Shown piece after piece: positions 27,291-36,912 of a stretch of DNA of 64,000 bases (position 1 is the stretch's first letter; every line of letters starts with the position of its first letter). The notes under the pieces are model-generated. The model worked only from the letters and a program-made list of their open reading frames with translations. It did no database searches and was not told the origin of the DNA. Source of the stretch: Bacteroidota bacterium (GTDB lineage Bacteria > Bacteroidota > Bacteroidia > Chitinophagales > BACL12); the NCBI GenBank assembly GCA_016718035.1, contig JADKEK010000006.1:62001-126000 (forward strand), in the 5' to 3' direction. Made by a program: the position numbers and the translations under genes.

Positions 27291-28589
27291 TTATTTCGGA
27301 GCCGTTGTAAAATCCAACAAATAAGGTTTTAATCTATTGCCCTGAGCATCGCGGAAATTAGTGGATAATACATATTGATATTGTTTGCCAGGTTCTAAGT
27401 TGAGTCTGATAGTCCATGTTTTTCCGTCAGGAGAAAAGTTGCGATGTTCAATTGGAATAGGGGTAAAAGCAGCTGCTCCGAGAGGTCCATAATCTAATCC
27501 CTGACAACAAACATCAACAGGTTGCGAAAATGTAAATACAATATCAGTCATACCCGGCTGCACATTTGTCGCATTATTTTCGAATGGTTGTAACGCAATT
27601 ACCTTAGGTCGCGATAACTCAAAATCCGCCCATAAATTTTCCAGTGTTTTCGGCAATAATTGGGTTTGGTCAACAATATGTTCTACTACATCTTCATTTG
27701 TATAATCCAGTTCAATCAAGTCCTTTATTGCCTGTTGTTTATCAGTTGCGGCATTGTAATATCGTTCGGAAATTTCATAACCAATAAAATAACCCAAATC
27801 GCGTATTTTTAATTCATTCGAGTTTTCACCCCACATCCAATCGTAGATATTGCCGTTAAACATATCGGCTGCAAATTTATTGGCAACAAGTGATGTATTC
27901 GTTTTACCAAAAGCAATGGCAGGAGATGTGGATGGTTTGCCCGTTGCTAAACATGAAACAAATTCGGCAATGCCTTCATAAATACAATAGGATAATAAAT
28001 TATCAAGCGGTATTTTTTGTTGGGTATGCACATATTCATGTGTACATAATAAAGCGAGATTTTTTTTGGGCTCAAATACCTTGAAATACTGTTGACGATA
28101 TTCAGGAAATTCGGATATAACTGTGGTAGTATCGCCAAAGGCCAATTCGCTGCCTATTAATACATGATTATTGAGAATAGTACCATTACTGCTAAATGCC
28201 CCTATTGTAAAATAAATGGTAGATGGCATTAATGATGGATATATAGCTTTTAACTTGAATATGTTTTGCTCAATTTCTGCATAAGTATTTTTATATTGTT
28301 TGGTATTTTCACGCATCGAAGGCCAAAAAAGAGGGTAATTATTAATGGCATCCAAATAATCTTCAGCGGTATAATTCCTAACGGACATCATATCAACTAA
28401 GCCGGGACTGCCCTTACTGATGTATAAATCATTCAAATATTGATATTGTAAAACAGTATCTGTTGTGCTTACTATTTTGTCGTAGGCTATCCAAAAATTA
28501 TCGATATCTGTCCCTACAATTGTTTGTTGCTGAGCATGTAAACCTGTTATCCCTAAAAGGAAAAGGGAAGCAATAATCAATTTTTTCAT
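27291..28589 (-). CDS. Exported gluzincin-type putative metalloprotease with C-terminal Ig-like domain
   Basis: 432 residues. Signal peptide MKKLIIASLFLLGITGLHAQ. The zinc site is His184-Glu185-Tyr-Val-His188 (THEYVHTQQ) with a downstream YEGIAEFVS helix giving Glu205 or Glu209 as third ligand, the gluzincin arrangement; the layout resembles DUF2268-type predicted proteases. Residues ~335-430 look like a bacterial Ig-like domain (NATNVQPGMTDIVFTFSQPV; SPDGKTWTIRLNLEPGKQY). There is no T9SS sorting domain, so a periplasmic location is likely. Substrate unknown. It is a single-gene unit, divergent from the propeller protein. Confidence 0.85.
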   Translation of the reverse strand: MKKLIIASLFLLGITGLHAQQQTIVGTDIDNFWIAYDKIVSTTDTVLQYQYLNDLYISKGSPGLVDMMSVRNYTAEDYLDAINNYPLFWPSMRENTKQYKNTYAEIEQNIFKLKAIYPSLMPSTIYFTIGAFSSNGTILNNHVLIGSELAFGDTTTVISEFPEYRQQYFKVFEPKKNLALLCTHEYVHTQQKIPLDNLLSYCIYEGIAEFVSCLATGKPSTSPAIAFGKTNTSLVANKFAADMFNGNIYDWMWGENSNELKIRDLGYFIGYEISERYYNAATDKQQAIKDLIELDYTNEDVVEHIVDQTQLLPKTLENLWADFELSRPKVIALQPFENNATNVQPGMTDIVFTFSQPVDVCCQGLDYGPLGAAAFTPIPIEHRNFSPDGKTWTIRLNLEPGKQYQYVLSTNFRDAQGNRLKPYLLDFTTAPK

Positions 28590-28872
28590 ACTGAGGAGCA
28601 GTTAGATGTAAATGAATTAAAATAAGTTGAATGTATATTACCCGATAAACGCAAATATATAAAGAGTATTTTCAAGCTTCAATAAAAAATGATAACTGTT
28701 TATAGTTAATAAATAATCGAACCTGCCAACCTGCATCCGAGGCCCAATTCCCTGTCTATTGCGGCGTTGATTTGCCATCAGCATCCTTTAAATGCAAAGG
28801 GTCAGCGTAGCCTTCTGCCTAATTTTGAATGTTTTGGTTTTAATGCTTAAATTTAGGGTTCAAATAAATGGT

Positions 28873-31488
28873 ATGAATCAATTGTATCGGGTATTTTTTG
28901 TAATAGGAATAATGATTTTGGTGGGGTATATTCACAATCGACCACAATCAGCAACAGAGGAGGTGGTAAAACAAAAGAAACTCGCCGAAATGGTGGCTAA
29001 TGCCGATTATAATTATTTGAGAACAGCCGACCCTGTCTCAGGTAATATTCCTTCAGGTGCATTGATGCGCGCATTTTATTCATTAAAAGATAAAGGTTAT
29101 TATCAGCCGCATAATTCCGTATTAAAAACAACAGAAGAAACAGGATGGCAACAGGTAAATGATTTTTTTCCAAGTTTGGCTGTTACCAGAATTACATACG
29201 ACCCATCAAATACCCAAATATTTTATTTCTGCACCGGCGAAGGTTGGTTTAATGCTGATGCCGTAAAAGGAGCAGGTGTATTTAAATCGATAGATGGTGG
29301 TGCAACATGGGCACAATTAGCATCAACTGCGAATAGTAATTTTGATTATTGTCAGGATATTGTTGTGCACCCTACCAATGGTGATGTTTATGTTGCCACT
29401 CGTGAAAGTGGTTTGATGCGTTCACAAGATGGCGGTGAAAGTTGGGAAAAAGTTTTAGGTGTTAGCTTAGGTGCAACAAGAAATTCTGTATGTGATATTG
29501 AACTTACTGCTACCGGTGAAATATTTGCTGCAATCGGAATTTTTGAAACGGATGGTATTTATTATTCCGCATCAGGTGATGCAGGAACATTCGTAAAACA
29601 AACAACCGGATTACCGGCTTCGGGATTTTTTAGAATTGAAATGGCTACAGCTCCTTCAGATGAAAATGTTGCTTATAGTATTTTTTGTAACTCATCAGAT
29701 TATCGCGTAAAAGGTATTTATAAAACAACAGATAAAGGTGCAACTTGGGAAGAAATAAATCGCCCGGAAGATAATTATGAATTTGCTGCGCGACAAGCAT
29801 GGTATGATTTATCGCTTGCAGTGGACCCTAATAATGCCAATGTTGTGGCGATGGGTGGATTACACTTGTGGCGTTCGCGCAATGCAGGTGATACGTGGGA
29901 GCGTATGACAACCGGTGGTTTGGATAGTGTGCTGATTAGATTTATGCATGTGGACCAACATGAAATAACTTTCCGTAATTCAGATGAAGTGTATTTTGGC
30001 AACGATGGCGGTATTTATCGAACAACAAATTTCACTGCGGATCAACCGTTTATTTACGATAGAAATTATGGATATAATGTAACCCAATTTTATTCCGTTG
30101 CTGTGCATCCTACTGAAGGTATTTCACAATTGATGGGGGGTACACAAGATAATGGAACACCCTATACTTACGACTCAGGAAATGCGCCTTTTAAAATGGT
30201 GTCAGGAGGCGACGGTGCTTTTACAGCATATGATCACGAAAAACCGGAGGTATTTTACACTGCATCGCAACTCAAAAGATTATTCCGATTTAATAATGGT
30301 GGATTCGAATTGCCGGACACAATTACCAATCCGAATTTAGAAGATTATAATACTTTATTTATTAATCCATTTGATATTGATGCCAGCGACCCGGAAGTTA
30401 TTTATCAATGTTCGAATATCGGATTAATGCGTTTAAAAAATGCATCAACTGCTGATACTGGGCAATGGCTAAAATGCGTAAACCTGAATGGTGTTCTTTC
30501 AGCAATTGCTTCTTCACCCGCTGCTCCCGGTTCGTTATTTATTGGTAAAAGTTCTGCTTCGGGCGACATATATCGTTTAGATGATTGTTATAATTCAGAT
30601 GCTACGGTTGTGCCATTTAATTTGGACCCATTTGATTCATTACCGGATGCCGGATTTTTAAGTACAGTTTATTGTAGCAGCATTGTTGTTGATGTGCATG
30701 ATGCTAATCATGTTATTGTTACGTACTCTAATTACAATGTAAAAAGTGTTTGGGAAAGTTTTAATGCGATGGCTTTTGAACCAACCTGGCATTGTATAGA
30801 AGGCAATTTACCGGATATACCTGTTTATTGGAGCGCTATACATCCTGACTTTCCGAATATTGTTTATCTGGCAACAGAATTAGGTGTATTTTACACAAAT
30901 AATGTCAACGGATATTCAACTGTGTGGATACCTTGTATTGATTTTCCGATTGTTCGCACAGATATGCTTCGAATTAAATATTCAGAAAACATTTTGGTGG
31001 CAGCAACACATGGAAGAGGATTATGGCAAGCTAAATTGTTAATTAATGTGCCAATAAATAATCTGAGATGGGAGGAGAGGGGGCCTAATAATTTTGGCGG
31101 CAGAACACGCACCATTATGATTGATCCAAACGACCCTTCCGGGAAAACAGTATGGGCCGGTAGTGTTGGCGGCGGATTATGGAAAACAACTAATATTGAT
31201 GCTGTGCCAATTGTACAACCCGACATAGTTGAATCAATTTCATTACAAGTATATCCCAATCCTGCCGCGGATTATATCAATTTGCATGTAACATTTGCGC
31301 AACCTTCAAATTCAACGATTAGTTTATTGGATATGCAGGGAAATATTATTGCGGATATACCATCTATAAAGGGTACAGCTGAGCAGACAATCAGATGGAA
31401 CATTCCGGCAAACCTTGGCGCAGGCAATTATTTTATTATGGTGCGTTCAGGTCAACAAAAAATGGTTAAAAAAATTATTATCCTATAA
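28873..31488 (+). CDS. Large BNR/sortilin-like propeller protein with T9SS sorting domain
   Basis: 871 residues from the ATG at 28873 (MNQLYRVFFVIGIMILVGYI), the start that opens a hydrophobic export signal; the frame extends 27 codons upstream without one. Repeated Asp-box motifs occur across ~90-650: KSIDGGATWAQL, RSQDGGESWEKV, KTTDKGATWEEI, RSRNAGDTWERM. These define a BNR/Vps10-like beta-propeller. Near residue 750 a RWEERGPNNFGGRTRTIMID block precedes a T9SS type A CTD (LQVYPNPAADYINLHV ... KKIIIL). Propeller proteins of this kind bind or hydrolyse extracellular polymers, but no catalytic residues can be assigned. Confidence 0.9.
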   Translation: MNQLYRVFFVIGIMILVGYIHNRPQSATEEVVKQKKLAEMVANADYNYLRTADPVSGNIPSGALMRAFYSLKDKGYYQPHNSVLKTTEETGWQQVNDFFPSLAVTRITYDPSNTQIFYFCTGEGWFNADAVKGAGVFKSIDGGATWAQLASTANSNFDYCQDIVVHPTNGDVYVATRESGLMRSQDGGESWEKVLGVSLGATRNSVCDIELTATGEIFAAIGIFETDGIYYSASGDAGTFVKQTTGLPASGFFRIEMATAPSDENVAYSIFCNSSDYRVKGIYKTTDKGATWEEINRPEDNYEFAARQAWYDLSLAVDPNNANVVAMGGLHLWRSRNAGDTWERMTTGGLDSVLIRFMHVDQHEITFRNSDEVYFGNDGGIYRTTNFTADQPFIYDRNYGYNVTQFYSVAVHPTEGISQLMGGTQDNGTPYTYDSGNAPFKMVSGGDGAFTAYDHEKPEVFYTASQLKRLFRFNNGGFELPDTITNPNLEDYNTLFINPFDIDASDPEVIYQCSNIGLMRLKNASTADTGQWLKCVNLNGVLSAIASSPAAPGSLFIGKSSASGDIYRLDDCYNSDATVVPFNLDPFDSLPDAGFLSTVYCSSIVVDVHDANHVIVTYSNYNVKSVWESFNAMAFEPTWHCIEGNLPDIPVYWSAIHPDFPNIVYLATELGVFYTNNVNGYSTVWIPCIDFPIVRTDMLRIKYSENILVAATHGRGLWQAKLLINVPINNLRWEERGPNNFGGRTRTIMIDPNDPSGKTVWAGSVGGGLWKTTNIDAVPIVQPDIVESISLQVYPNPAADYINLHVTFAQPSNSTISLLDMQGNIIADIPSIKGTAEQTIRWNIPANLGAGNYFIMVRSGQQKMVKKIIIL

Positions 31489-31498
31489 ACCCTTGACC

Positions 31499-32916
31499 AT
31501 GAAAAAATTCATTTGCATTGTTTTTGTTATTGCGTCATCAACAATTTTCGCTCAAGACTGGATGCCTTTTATTCCGAATGCAAATCATTTTATTTCACAT
31601 GAATCTGTATATAACCTTAATCAGGACTCCACGGTGATAGAAGGCGACATTACCCAATATTTTTTTAACAGGCATTTCCCGGACCCTGCAATGGAGGTTT
31701 GTTTTGATTCAATAGATGAAAATGGAGAAGAGTATTTTATAATTGACAGATGTGATGTAATTGCTGACACCTTTTATTTTTATTCTGCAGCTACCCCCGG
31801 TTTTAAGGTTAAATTTATTAACCCTCAAACATTAGGTTATTCATGGGATGTGCCAAATACTAACCCGGTTTCGGACTGGCCGTTTGTAACAATTGCATAC
31901 GATTCAATTGGTGTTGAAACTGTTTTCGGGACTGAGGACAGTGTGAAATACTTTTCTGTTAACGTAGGTGTTGAATTGCCGGATGCGAATGCTATCGATA
32001 AAGTGGTTATTAAACTGAGTAAATCAAATGGATTTATTCAATATTTAAACTGGTACAGATTTGAAAATCCACGTTTGATATATTATTATAATATTGAGTT
32101 ATTGGAGGGTTATACCGTTGATGGGATGAATAAAGGGTTTGTTGTCCCCGAATGGGATGATTATTTTCATTATGTAGAAGGTGATGTGTTGATTTGGAAA
32201 GTAAAATTTCCTAACGGAAGTATAGACTATTATATTGACACTGTATTGAATATTTATAAAGATGATGAACTAGTGGAATTATCAACAAAATACTATGACT
32301 TTACTTTTTATAAAGAGGCGTATCAATATGTGCTTGGAGGGCCACTATGTAACGTGATGTATAGTCCTGAATCTTTAAATGATGAAAGTTTTGAAAATTT
32401 GGAACTTTACTCCTTAGGTTATGTAGATAATTATTTAGACAAAAGCGGATTAAATACCCAAATTAATAAATACGTCTATAGTGATAGAATACAAGAAGTT
32501 GAAAATTGTGATTATCATGGAATTATATTATTGGGGGTGAAAGATATTCATTTCACTCATTTTTAGGATTAACATCCTTCTCTGGGATAACTATCGACAA
32601 CGATCATATTGGATATTATCTTGTAGGTGCTATAATCGATGGGGTTTCATGGGGAGACCTTACGCATACAGAAATAACATCTGGAAATAACAATTATACC
32701 AATACATTTTTAATAAAGCCTAATCCGGTTGATGATGATATAACAATTCCTTTTAATGAGGGTAATTACCTAATTTTCAACCTGAATGGTCAATTGGTTC
32801 AACAGGGTAAATGCACCACGTCAAACATTCAGTAAAGGATTTACCATCCGGGTTTTATACCGTGGTTGTGAATGGCAAATGGAGCAAATTACCGCGCGGT
32901 TTTTGTAAAAAAATAA
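31499..32916 (+). pseudogene. Frameshifted T9SS cargo protein
   Basis: The first frame (31499-32566, 355 residues) has a signal peptide (MKKFICIVFVIASSTIFAQ) and an uncharacterised beta-rich body, then stops early. Continuing in other frames gives SFLGLTSFSGITIDNDHIGY, then a sorting-domain start FLIKPNPVDDDITIPF, then VKDLPSGFYTVVVNGKWSKL and finally RAVFVKK-stop at 32916. Three single-base indels explain this: one G missing in the G5 run at 32533-32537, one base missing near 32831, and one extra base near 32892. Restored, the protein would be about 472 residues with a C-terminal T9SS domain. Whether this is real inactivation or consensus error is open. Confidence 0.8.
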
Positions 32917-32992
32917 TTGCAATAATTAGTCAGCAAATGAATTGTAGCTATTTGAAAAATTGGTATAAACCGGAACTTTTCAGGTAATTAAA

Positions 32993-33000
32993 TAGTTTTG
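32993..33000 (+). promoter_or_regulatory. Promoter box upstream of rof-like gene
   Basis: TAGTTTTG matches TAnnTTTG and ends 5 bp before the ATG at 33006, predicting a leaderless or nearly leaderless transcript. No good -33 TTTG at the standard distance is seen. Confidence 0.5.
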
Positions 33001-33005
33001 TAATA

Positions 33006-33248
33006 ATGAACGATTACACGCCAATCAGCTGTAGTTTTTACGACATCTTAGAATCAATTGCAACCAAACGGGAGCTTGCTATAATTGAATATTTTGATGA
33101 GACTAAGCAGCAGATGTCAGTTACCGGTAAAATTCAAAATTTGTTTACGCAGGAAAAAGTGGAATATATGCAATTAGAGCAGGGTTTGCTCATTCGTTTA
33201 GATAATATTATTGCTGTAAATGGTATGCGCGCCGGTAATTACTGTTAG
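33006..33248 (+). CDS. rof: Rof-like Rho-binding antiterminator
   Basis: 80 residues. MNDYTPISCSFYDILES followed by ATKRELAIIEY matches the YaeO/Rof opening (Y-PI-C--YD-LE), and VEYMQLEQGLLIRLDNIIAV matches the closing strands with the conserved RLD. The Sm-like Rof protein binds Rho and inhibits termination in enterobacteria; the same role here is inferred. It is a complete, small single-domain protein. It converges with ychF with 4 bp between the stop codons. Confidence 0.82.
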   Translation: MNDYTPISCSFYDILESIATKRELAIIEYFDETKQQMSVTGKIQNLFTQEKVEYMQLEQGLLIRLDNIIAVNGMRAGNYC

Positions 33249-33252
33249 TCGC

Positions 33253-34350
33253 TTATACGTTAAAACGGAAATGCATTAAGTCACCATCCACCACAACATA
33301 TTCTTTACCTTCCACATTAAGTTTACCAGCTTCTTTACACGCAGCTTCAGAGCCATAATGAATAAAGTCGTTGTATTTAATAACTTCAGCACGAATAAAT
33401 CCTTTTTCAAAATCTGTATGTATTACGCCTGCAGCTTGTGGAGCAGTCATTCCTTTGTGTATGGTCCATGCGCGAACTTCTTTCACACCGGCAGTAAAGT
33501 AGGTGATCAAATTTAATAATTTATATCCTGCGCGAATAAGTACGTTTAAACCACTTTCGGTTAATCCCAAATCTTCAAGAAATAATTGTTTGTCTTCGAA
33601 ACTTTCTAACTGGGCAATTTCACTTTCAATATTTGCACTTACTACAATTACTTCAGCATCTTCGTCTTTTACGGCATCACGCAATTTGCGAACAAAATCA
33701 TTTTCTGTTTTTAAATCTTTTTCTTCCACATTACACACATAAATTACCGGCTTAATTGTGAGTAAAAATAAATCGGCAATTAATTTAGCGCCATCTTCAT
33801 CAATAACTAAACTACGTGCACTTTTACCTTGTTCGAGATGTGCTTTGTAGGCGGCAAGTACTTCTGTTAATTTTTTAGCATCCTTATCACCAATACTTGC
33901 GGCACGCTGACTTTTACTCAAACGTGTTTCAATTGTTTCGAGGTCTTTTAATTGTAATTCGTAATCAATAATTTCTTTATCGCGAATGGGGTCAACATTG
34001 CCATGCACGTGTACAATATTAGGGTCATCAAAACATCTAACCACATGAATAATGGCATCCGTTTCACGAATATTAGCCAAAAATTTATTGCCTAAACCTT
34101 CCCCTTTGGATGCGCCTTTTACTAAACCTGCTATATCAACAAATTCGATTGTGGTAGGTACAACACGTTCAGGGTGTACAAGGGTTTCTAATTGGGTTAA
34201 GCGATTATCAGGCACGGTAACTACGCCAACATTGGGCTCAATGGTGCAGAACGGAAAATTAGCCGCCTGTGCTTTTGCACTTGAAAGTGCATTGAATAAA
34301 GTCGATTTGCCCACATTCGGAAGGCCTACAATTCCGCATTTTAAACCCAT
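33253..34350 (-). CDS. ychF: Ribosome-associated P-loop ATPase/GTPase YchF
   Basis: 365 residues from the ATG at 34350 (MGLKCGIVGLPNVGKST), which puts the Walker A motif at residues 9-17 as in the family; the 14-codon upstream extension is not conserved. DIAGLVKGASKGEGLGNKFL (G3 region), the adenine-specificity motif NVEE, and the C-terminal TGS-domain region (TYFTAGVKEVRAWTIHKGMT; FEKGFIRAEV) are all present. YchF/OLA1 is a universally conserved Obg-family protein that hydrolyses ATP and binds ribosomes. Single-gene unit with its own promoter at 34371-34378. Confidence 0.97.
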   Translation of the reverse strand: MGLKCGIVGLPNVGKSTLFNALSSAKAQAANFPFCTIEPNVGVVTVPDNRLTQLETLVHPERVVPTTIEFVDIAGLVKGASKGEGLGNKFLANIRETDAIIHVVRCFDDPNIVHVHGNVDPIRDKEIIDYELQLKDLETIETRLSKSQRAASIGDKDAKKLTEVLAAYKAHLEQGKSARSLVIDEDGAKLIADLFLLTIKPVIYVCNVEEKDLKTENDFVRKLRDAVKDEDAEVIVVSANIESEIAQLESFEDKQLFLEDLGLTESGLNVLIRAGYKLLNLITYFTAGVKEVRAWTIHKGMTAPQAAGVIHTDFEKGFIRAEVIKYNDFIHYGSEAACKEAGKLNVEGKEYVVVDGDLMHFRFNV

Positions 34351-34370
34351 GATGATAAATTTTGAGGCGG

Positions 34371-34378
34371 CAAAGATA
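34371..34378 (-). promoter_or_regulatory. Promoter box of ychF
   Basis: Minus-strand TATCTTTG is an exact TAnnTTTG box, 20 bp before the ychF ATG, implying a ~15-nt leader. Confidence 0.6.
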
Positions 34379-34474
34379 CGGATTTGTTGCAAGAAACTCA
34401 GCAGATATAGGGAAGTTGCTGTTACTGTTAACTGCCATAGTGCGTGGTAGTGCTGTTTTGATAGGCTAAAGCAT

Positions 34475-34502
34475 AAAAAAAACCGCCTCTTTCGAAGCGG
34501 TT
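34475..34502 (-). terminator. Terminator downstream of the PKD-protein gene
   Basis: On the minus strand AACCGCTT and AGGCGGTT form an 8-bp stem (one G-U) around CGAAAG, followed by a run of eight T that starts in the stem's last two bases. It lies 27 bp beyond the stop at 34529. Confidence 0.88.
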
Positions 34503-34528
34503 CTGTGTATTGATAGTTGGTTTGGAAA

Positions 34529-36772
34529 TCAATGTTGAATTACAATAGGTTGTATGCCTCGTGCATTGTCAGTTTGTAGTTGAATAAAATACAAACCGGA
34601 AGCATATTCGCTTACATCCAATTGAGTTGTATGATTGACATCGAAGGTAAATAATATTTCTCCAAGGTTATTCATCATTACAGCTTTGCTTTGTTCTGCT
34701 GATGTTATGGTAACAAAATCTTTTGCCGGATTTGGTGTCAGAGAAAAATCTAAAGTCACCAAATTGCTAACACCATTAAAATCAACTAATTTACAAGTGA
34801 AACTTTCACCGGCTACATTACCTGCAGTTAAACAAACAGTATAAGCTTCAGGTAAAGGATAAAAGTGCGTTGGATTTTGTTGTGTGGAAGTTCCAGCATC
34901 TCCAAAATTCCACGCCCGGTAATCAGGTGTAGTAGTAGCGAAATCGGTAAAGCTTACAGTTGTTCCTGAAATTGAAAAACTAAAATCAACTACAGGCGTT
35001 TTTGGTGTATTACTAATTGTAACCATTTTACATTGTGAATCATCACCTTCTGAATTGGAAGAAGTTAAACAAACATTATAAGTGCCATCGACAAGGAAAG
35101 TATGCGTAGGATTTTGTTCTGTTGATGTTCCACCATCATCAAAATCCCATTCCCATGCTGTTGGTATATTCAATGATAAATCGGTAAAGTTGACTACCGG
35201 GTCACCAGTATATGAAAAATCGGTAACAGGAGTTAAATAATTATCAATTACAACAAATTCACAATGTGTTCCGCTGCCAATTGCATTGGTTGCAGTAAGA
35301 CAAACATTAAATGAACCATTGCTTAAATAATTATGTGATGGATTTTCTTCTGTGCTTGTACCGCCATCGCCAAAATCCCAAAACCATGAGGTAGGGTCAT
35401 TAGTAGATAAATCGGTAAAACTAATTAAAGGCTCAGCAACTGCTGAATAAGCAAAATCAACTTCAGGTGCTCCTGTGAGTTCAGATGTTACTACTCTAAA
35501 ATGAAAATCACCTGTTAATAACGACCATCCGAAAGCTGTTTGCACATAGCTGCGATCGGTTACAAGTGTGTTGGTATAAGATGTCCAGGCTAAACCACCG
35601 GGAACAGTATAACCAATAAATACATCACCATAAATACCTTCTAATTCCGGGATACCACGCAAGTCAATACGAGTTCCGCGATTAGGTTCATCTAATGTTG
35701 GTTCAGGTGTAACATAAAAAGGAGGAATGATATCATCACCCGGTAATCCTGTGCCATCATCTGCCCAAATATGAAATTGTATATCATCATTTGGTCGCAT
35801 GTAATCGGTATAATTTTGAATTATTGCTGTAACAACATCTGTTTCTCCGGTGAGTGTAATTTTTACTGCAGCTGAAACATAACCTGTTAAACTTAATGTA
35901 CCAATGTCAGATACAAAATCAATTATACCATCATCATAACCAATATAATTACCTGCAATTATTTCATAATTAGGTGAAGTTGCAGAATTTGGAATTGCAT
36001 AAGTATCAGTTGCTTCAATATAATATGTTACCCAAGTGCCTGGTGTTAATTCAGGAATTTCATAGGCATATAAATCACCAACAACATTTATTCCTGAAAC
36101 CGCATTAAATGGTCCGCCATCTTCATTGTAATATAAAGTGGTAGATGCAATACCGGAGGCATCAATTAATTCTGCCTGCAAGGTATTTGCACCTAATGTG
36201 CCTTCATATAAATTGGTAGGTGTATGTAAAATTAAAGGTGCGGCACCATCAATATTATATTTGATAATTTGTATGTCATCTATATATAAACCATCAACAA
36301 AATAGGCTGCATCACTTTCAAAACGAAACCGTATGCGCACATTTTCACTACCAACAAATGCACCTAGCGGAATATCATATTCTGTCCATGTAAACATGTC
36401 TTCACCATTAAATACATAAATATTTGTCCAGTCACCTCCACCATCGGTAGAAGCATCCAAATACACATAATCGAAGCCGGTTTCCAAATCAACCAGAGCC
36501 ATAAGTTTTATGTCGGCATCGAGTGCATCTGATAAATCAACGTCAACTGCCAGGGTAGCTTCTGAACTGAACACATCCGGATAATCGCCATCGGGACTAT
36601 CGGTAAAACAATGAGTAGGACTGAACGACTCACTCGTAGTGGTATTCCACAATCCGGTGTAAGTCCAGTTTCCAAGTCCGCTTTCAAAATCATCACTAAA
36701 GGCTACAACCTGTGCTGAGGCCTGAAATGTTATTAAAAAAGCGAGGAGAGACAAGTAAAATGTTCTTTTCAT
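34529..36772 (-). CDS. Secreted protein with three PKD domains and T9SS sorting domain
   Basis: 747 residues. Signal peptide (MKRTFYLSLLAFLITFQASA). An N-terminal MAM/jelly-roll-like region (DDFESGLGNWTYTGLWN ... VRIRFRFESDAAYFVDGLYI) covers ~25-170. A middle beta-rich part follows, then three tandem PKD domains between ~460 and 675, each with a W-FGDGG-S---NP-H core: FWDFGDGGTSTEENPSH, EWDFDDGGTSTEQNPTH, AWNFGDAGTSTQQNPTH. The C-terminus (LDFSLTPNPAKDFVTITSAE ... GIQPIVIQH) is a T9SS type A domain. It is probably a surface or released binding protein; no catalytic residues are evident. The third PKD has a D-to-A change in the GDGG motif. Confidence 0.93.
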   Translation of the reverse strand: MKRTFYLSLLAFLITFQASAQVVAFSDDFESGLGNWTYTGLWNTTTSESFSPTHCFTDSPDGDYPDVFSSEATLAVDVDLSDALDADIKLMALVDLETGFDYVYLDASTDGGGDWTNIYVFNGEDMFTWTEYDIPLGAFVGSENVRIRFRFESDAAYFVDGLYIDDIQIIKYNIDGAAPLILHTPTNLYEGTLGANTLQAELIDASGIASTTLYYNEDGGPFNAVSGINVVGDLYAYEIPELTPGTWVTYYIEATDTYAIPNSATSPNYEIIAGNYIGYDDGIIDFVSDIGTLSLTGYVSAAVKITLTGETDVVTAIIQNYTDYMRPNDDIQFHIWADDGTGLPGDDIIPPFYVTPEPTLDEPNRGTRIDLRGIPELEGIYGDVFIGYTVPGGLAWTSYTNTLVTDRSYVQTAFGWSLLTGDFHFRVVTSELTGAPEVDFAYSAVAEPLISFTDLSTNDPTSWFWDFGDGGTSTEENPSHNYLSNGSFNVCLTATNAIGSGTHCEFVVIDNYLTPVTDFSYTGDPVVNFTDLSLNIPTAWEWDFDDGGTSTEQNPTHTFLVDGTYNVCLTSSNSEGDDSQCKMVTISNTPKTPVVDFSFSISGTTVSFTDFATTTPDYRAWNFGDAGTSTQQNPTHFYPLPEAYTVCLTAGNVAGESFTCKLVDFNGVSNLVTLDFSLTPNPAKDFVTITSAEQSKAVMMNNLGEILFTFDVNHTTQLDVSEYASGLYFIQLQTDNARGIQPIVIQH

Positions 36773-36882
36773 GATTTGTTTAATTTGGTTAATATCATCT
36801 AAATTAAAACAATTTTACCATTTTGGCAGGCATTTCGCTGTAAAAGTTTCGCCTTGGCAATCGCAATCGGGGAATTCTTGGT

Positions 36883-36890
36883 TAACTTTG
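36883..36890 (+). promoter_or_regulatory. Promoter box of TPR-protein gene
   Basis: TAACTTTG is an exact TAnnTTTG box, 22 bp before the ATG at 36913. Confidence 0.55.
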
Positions 36891-36912
36891 CCCAAAAATT
36901 GGCACAACCGGC

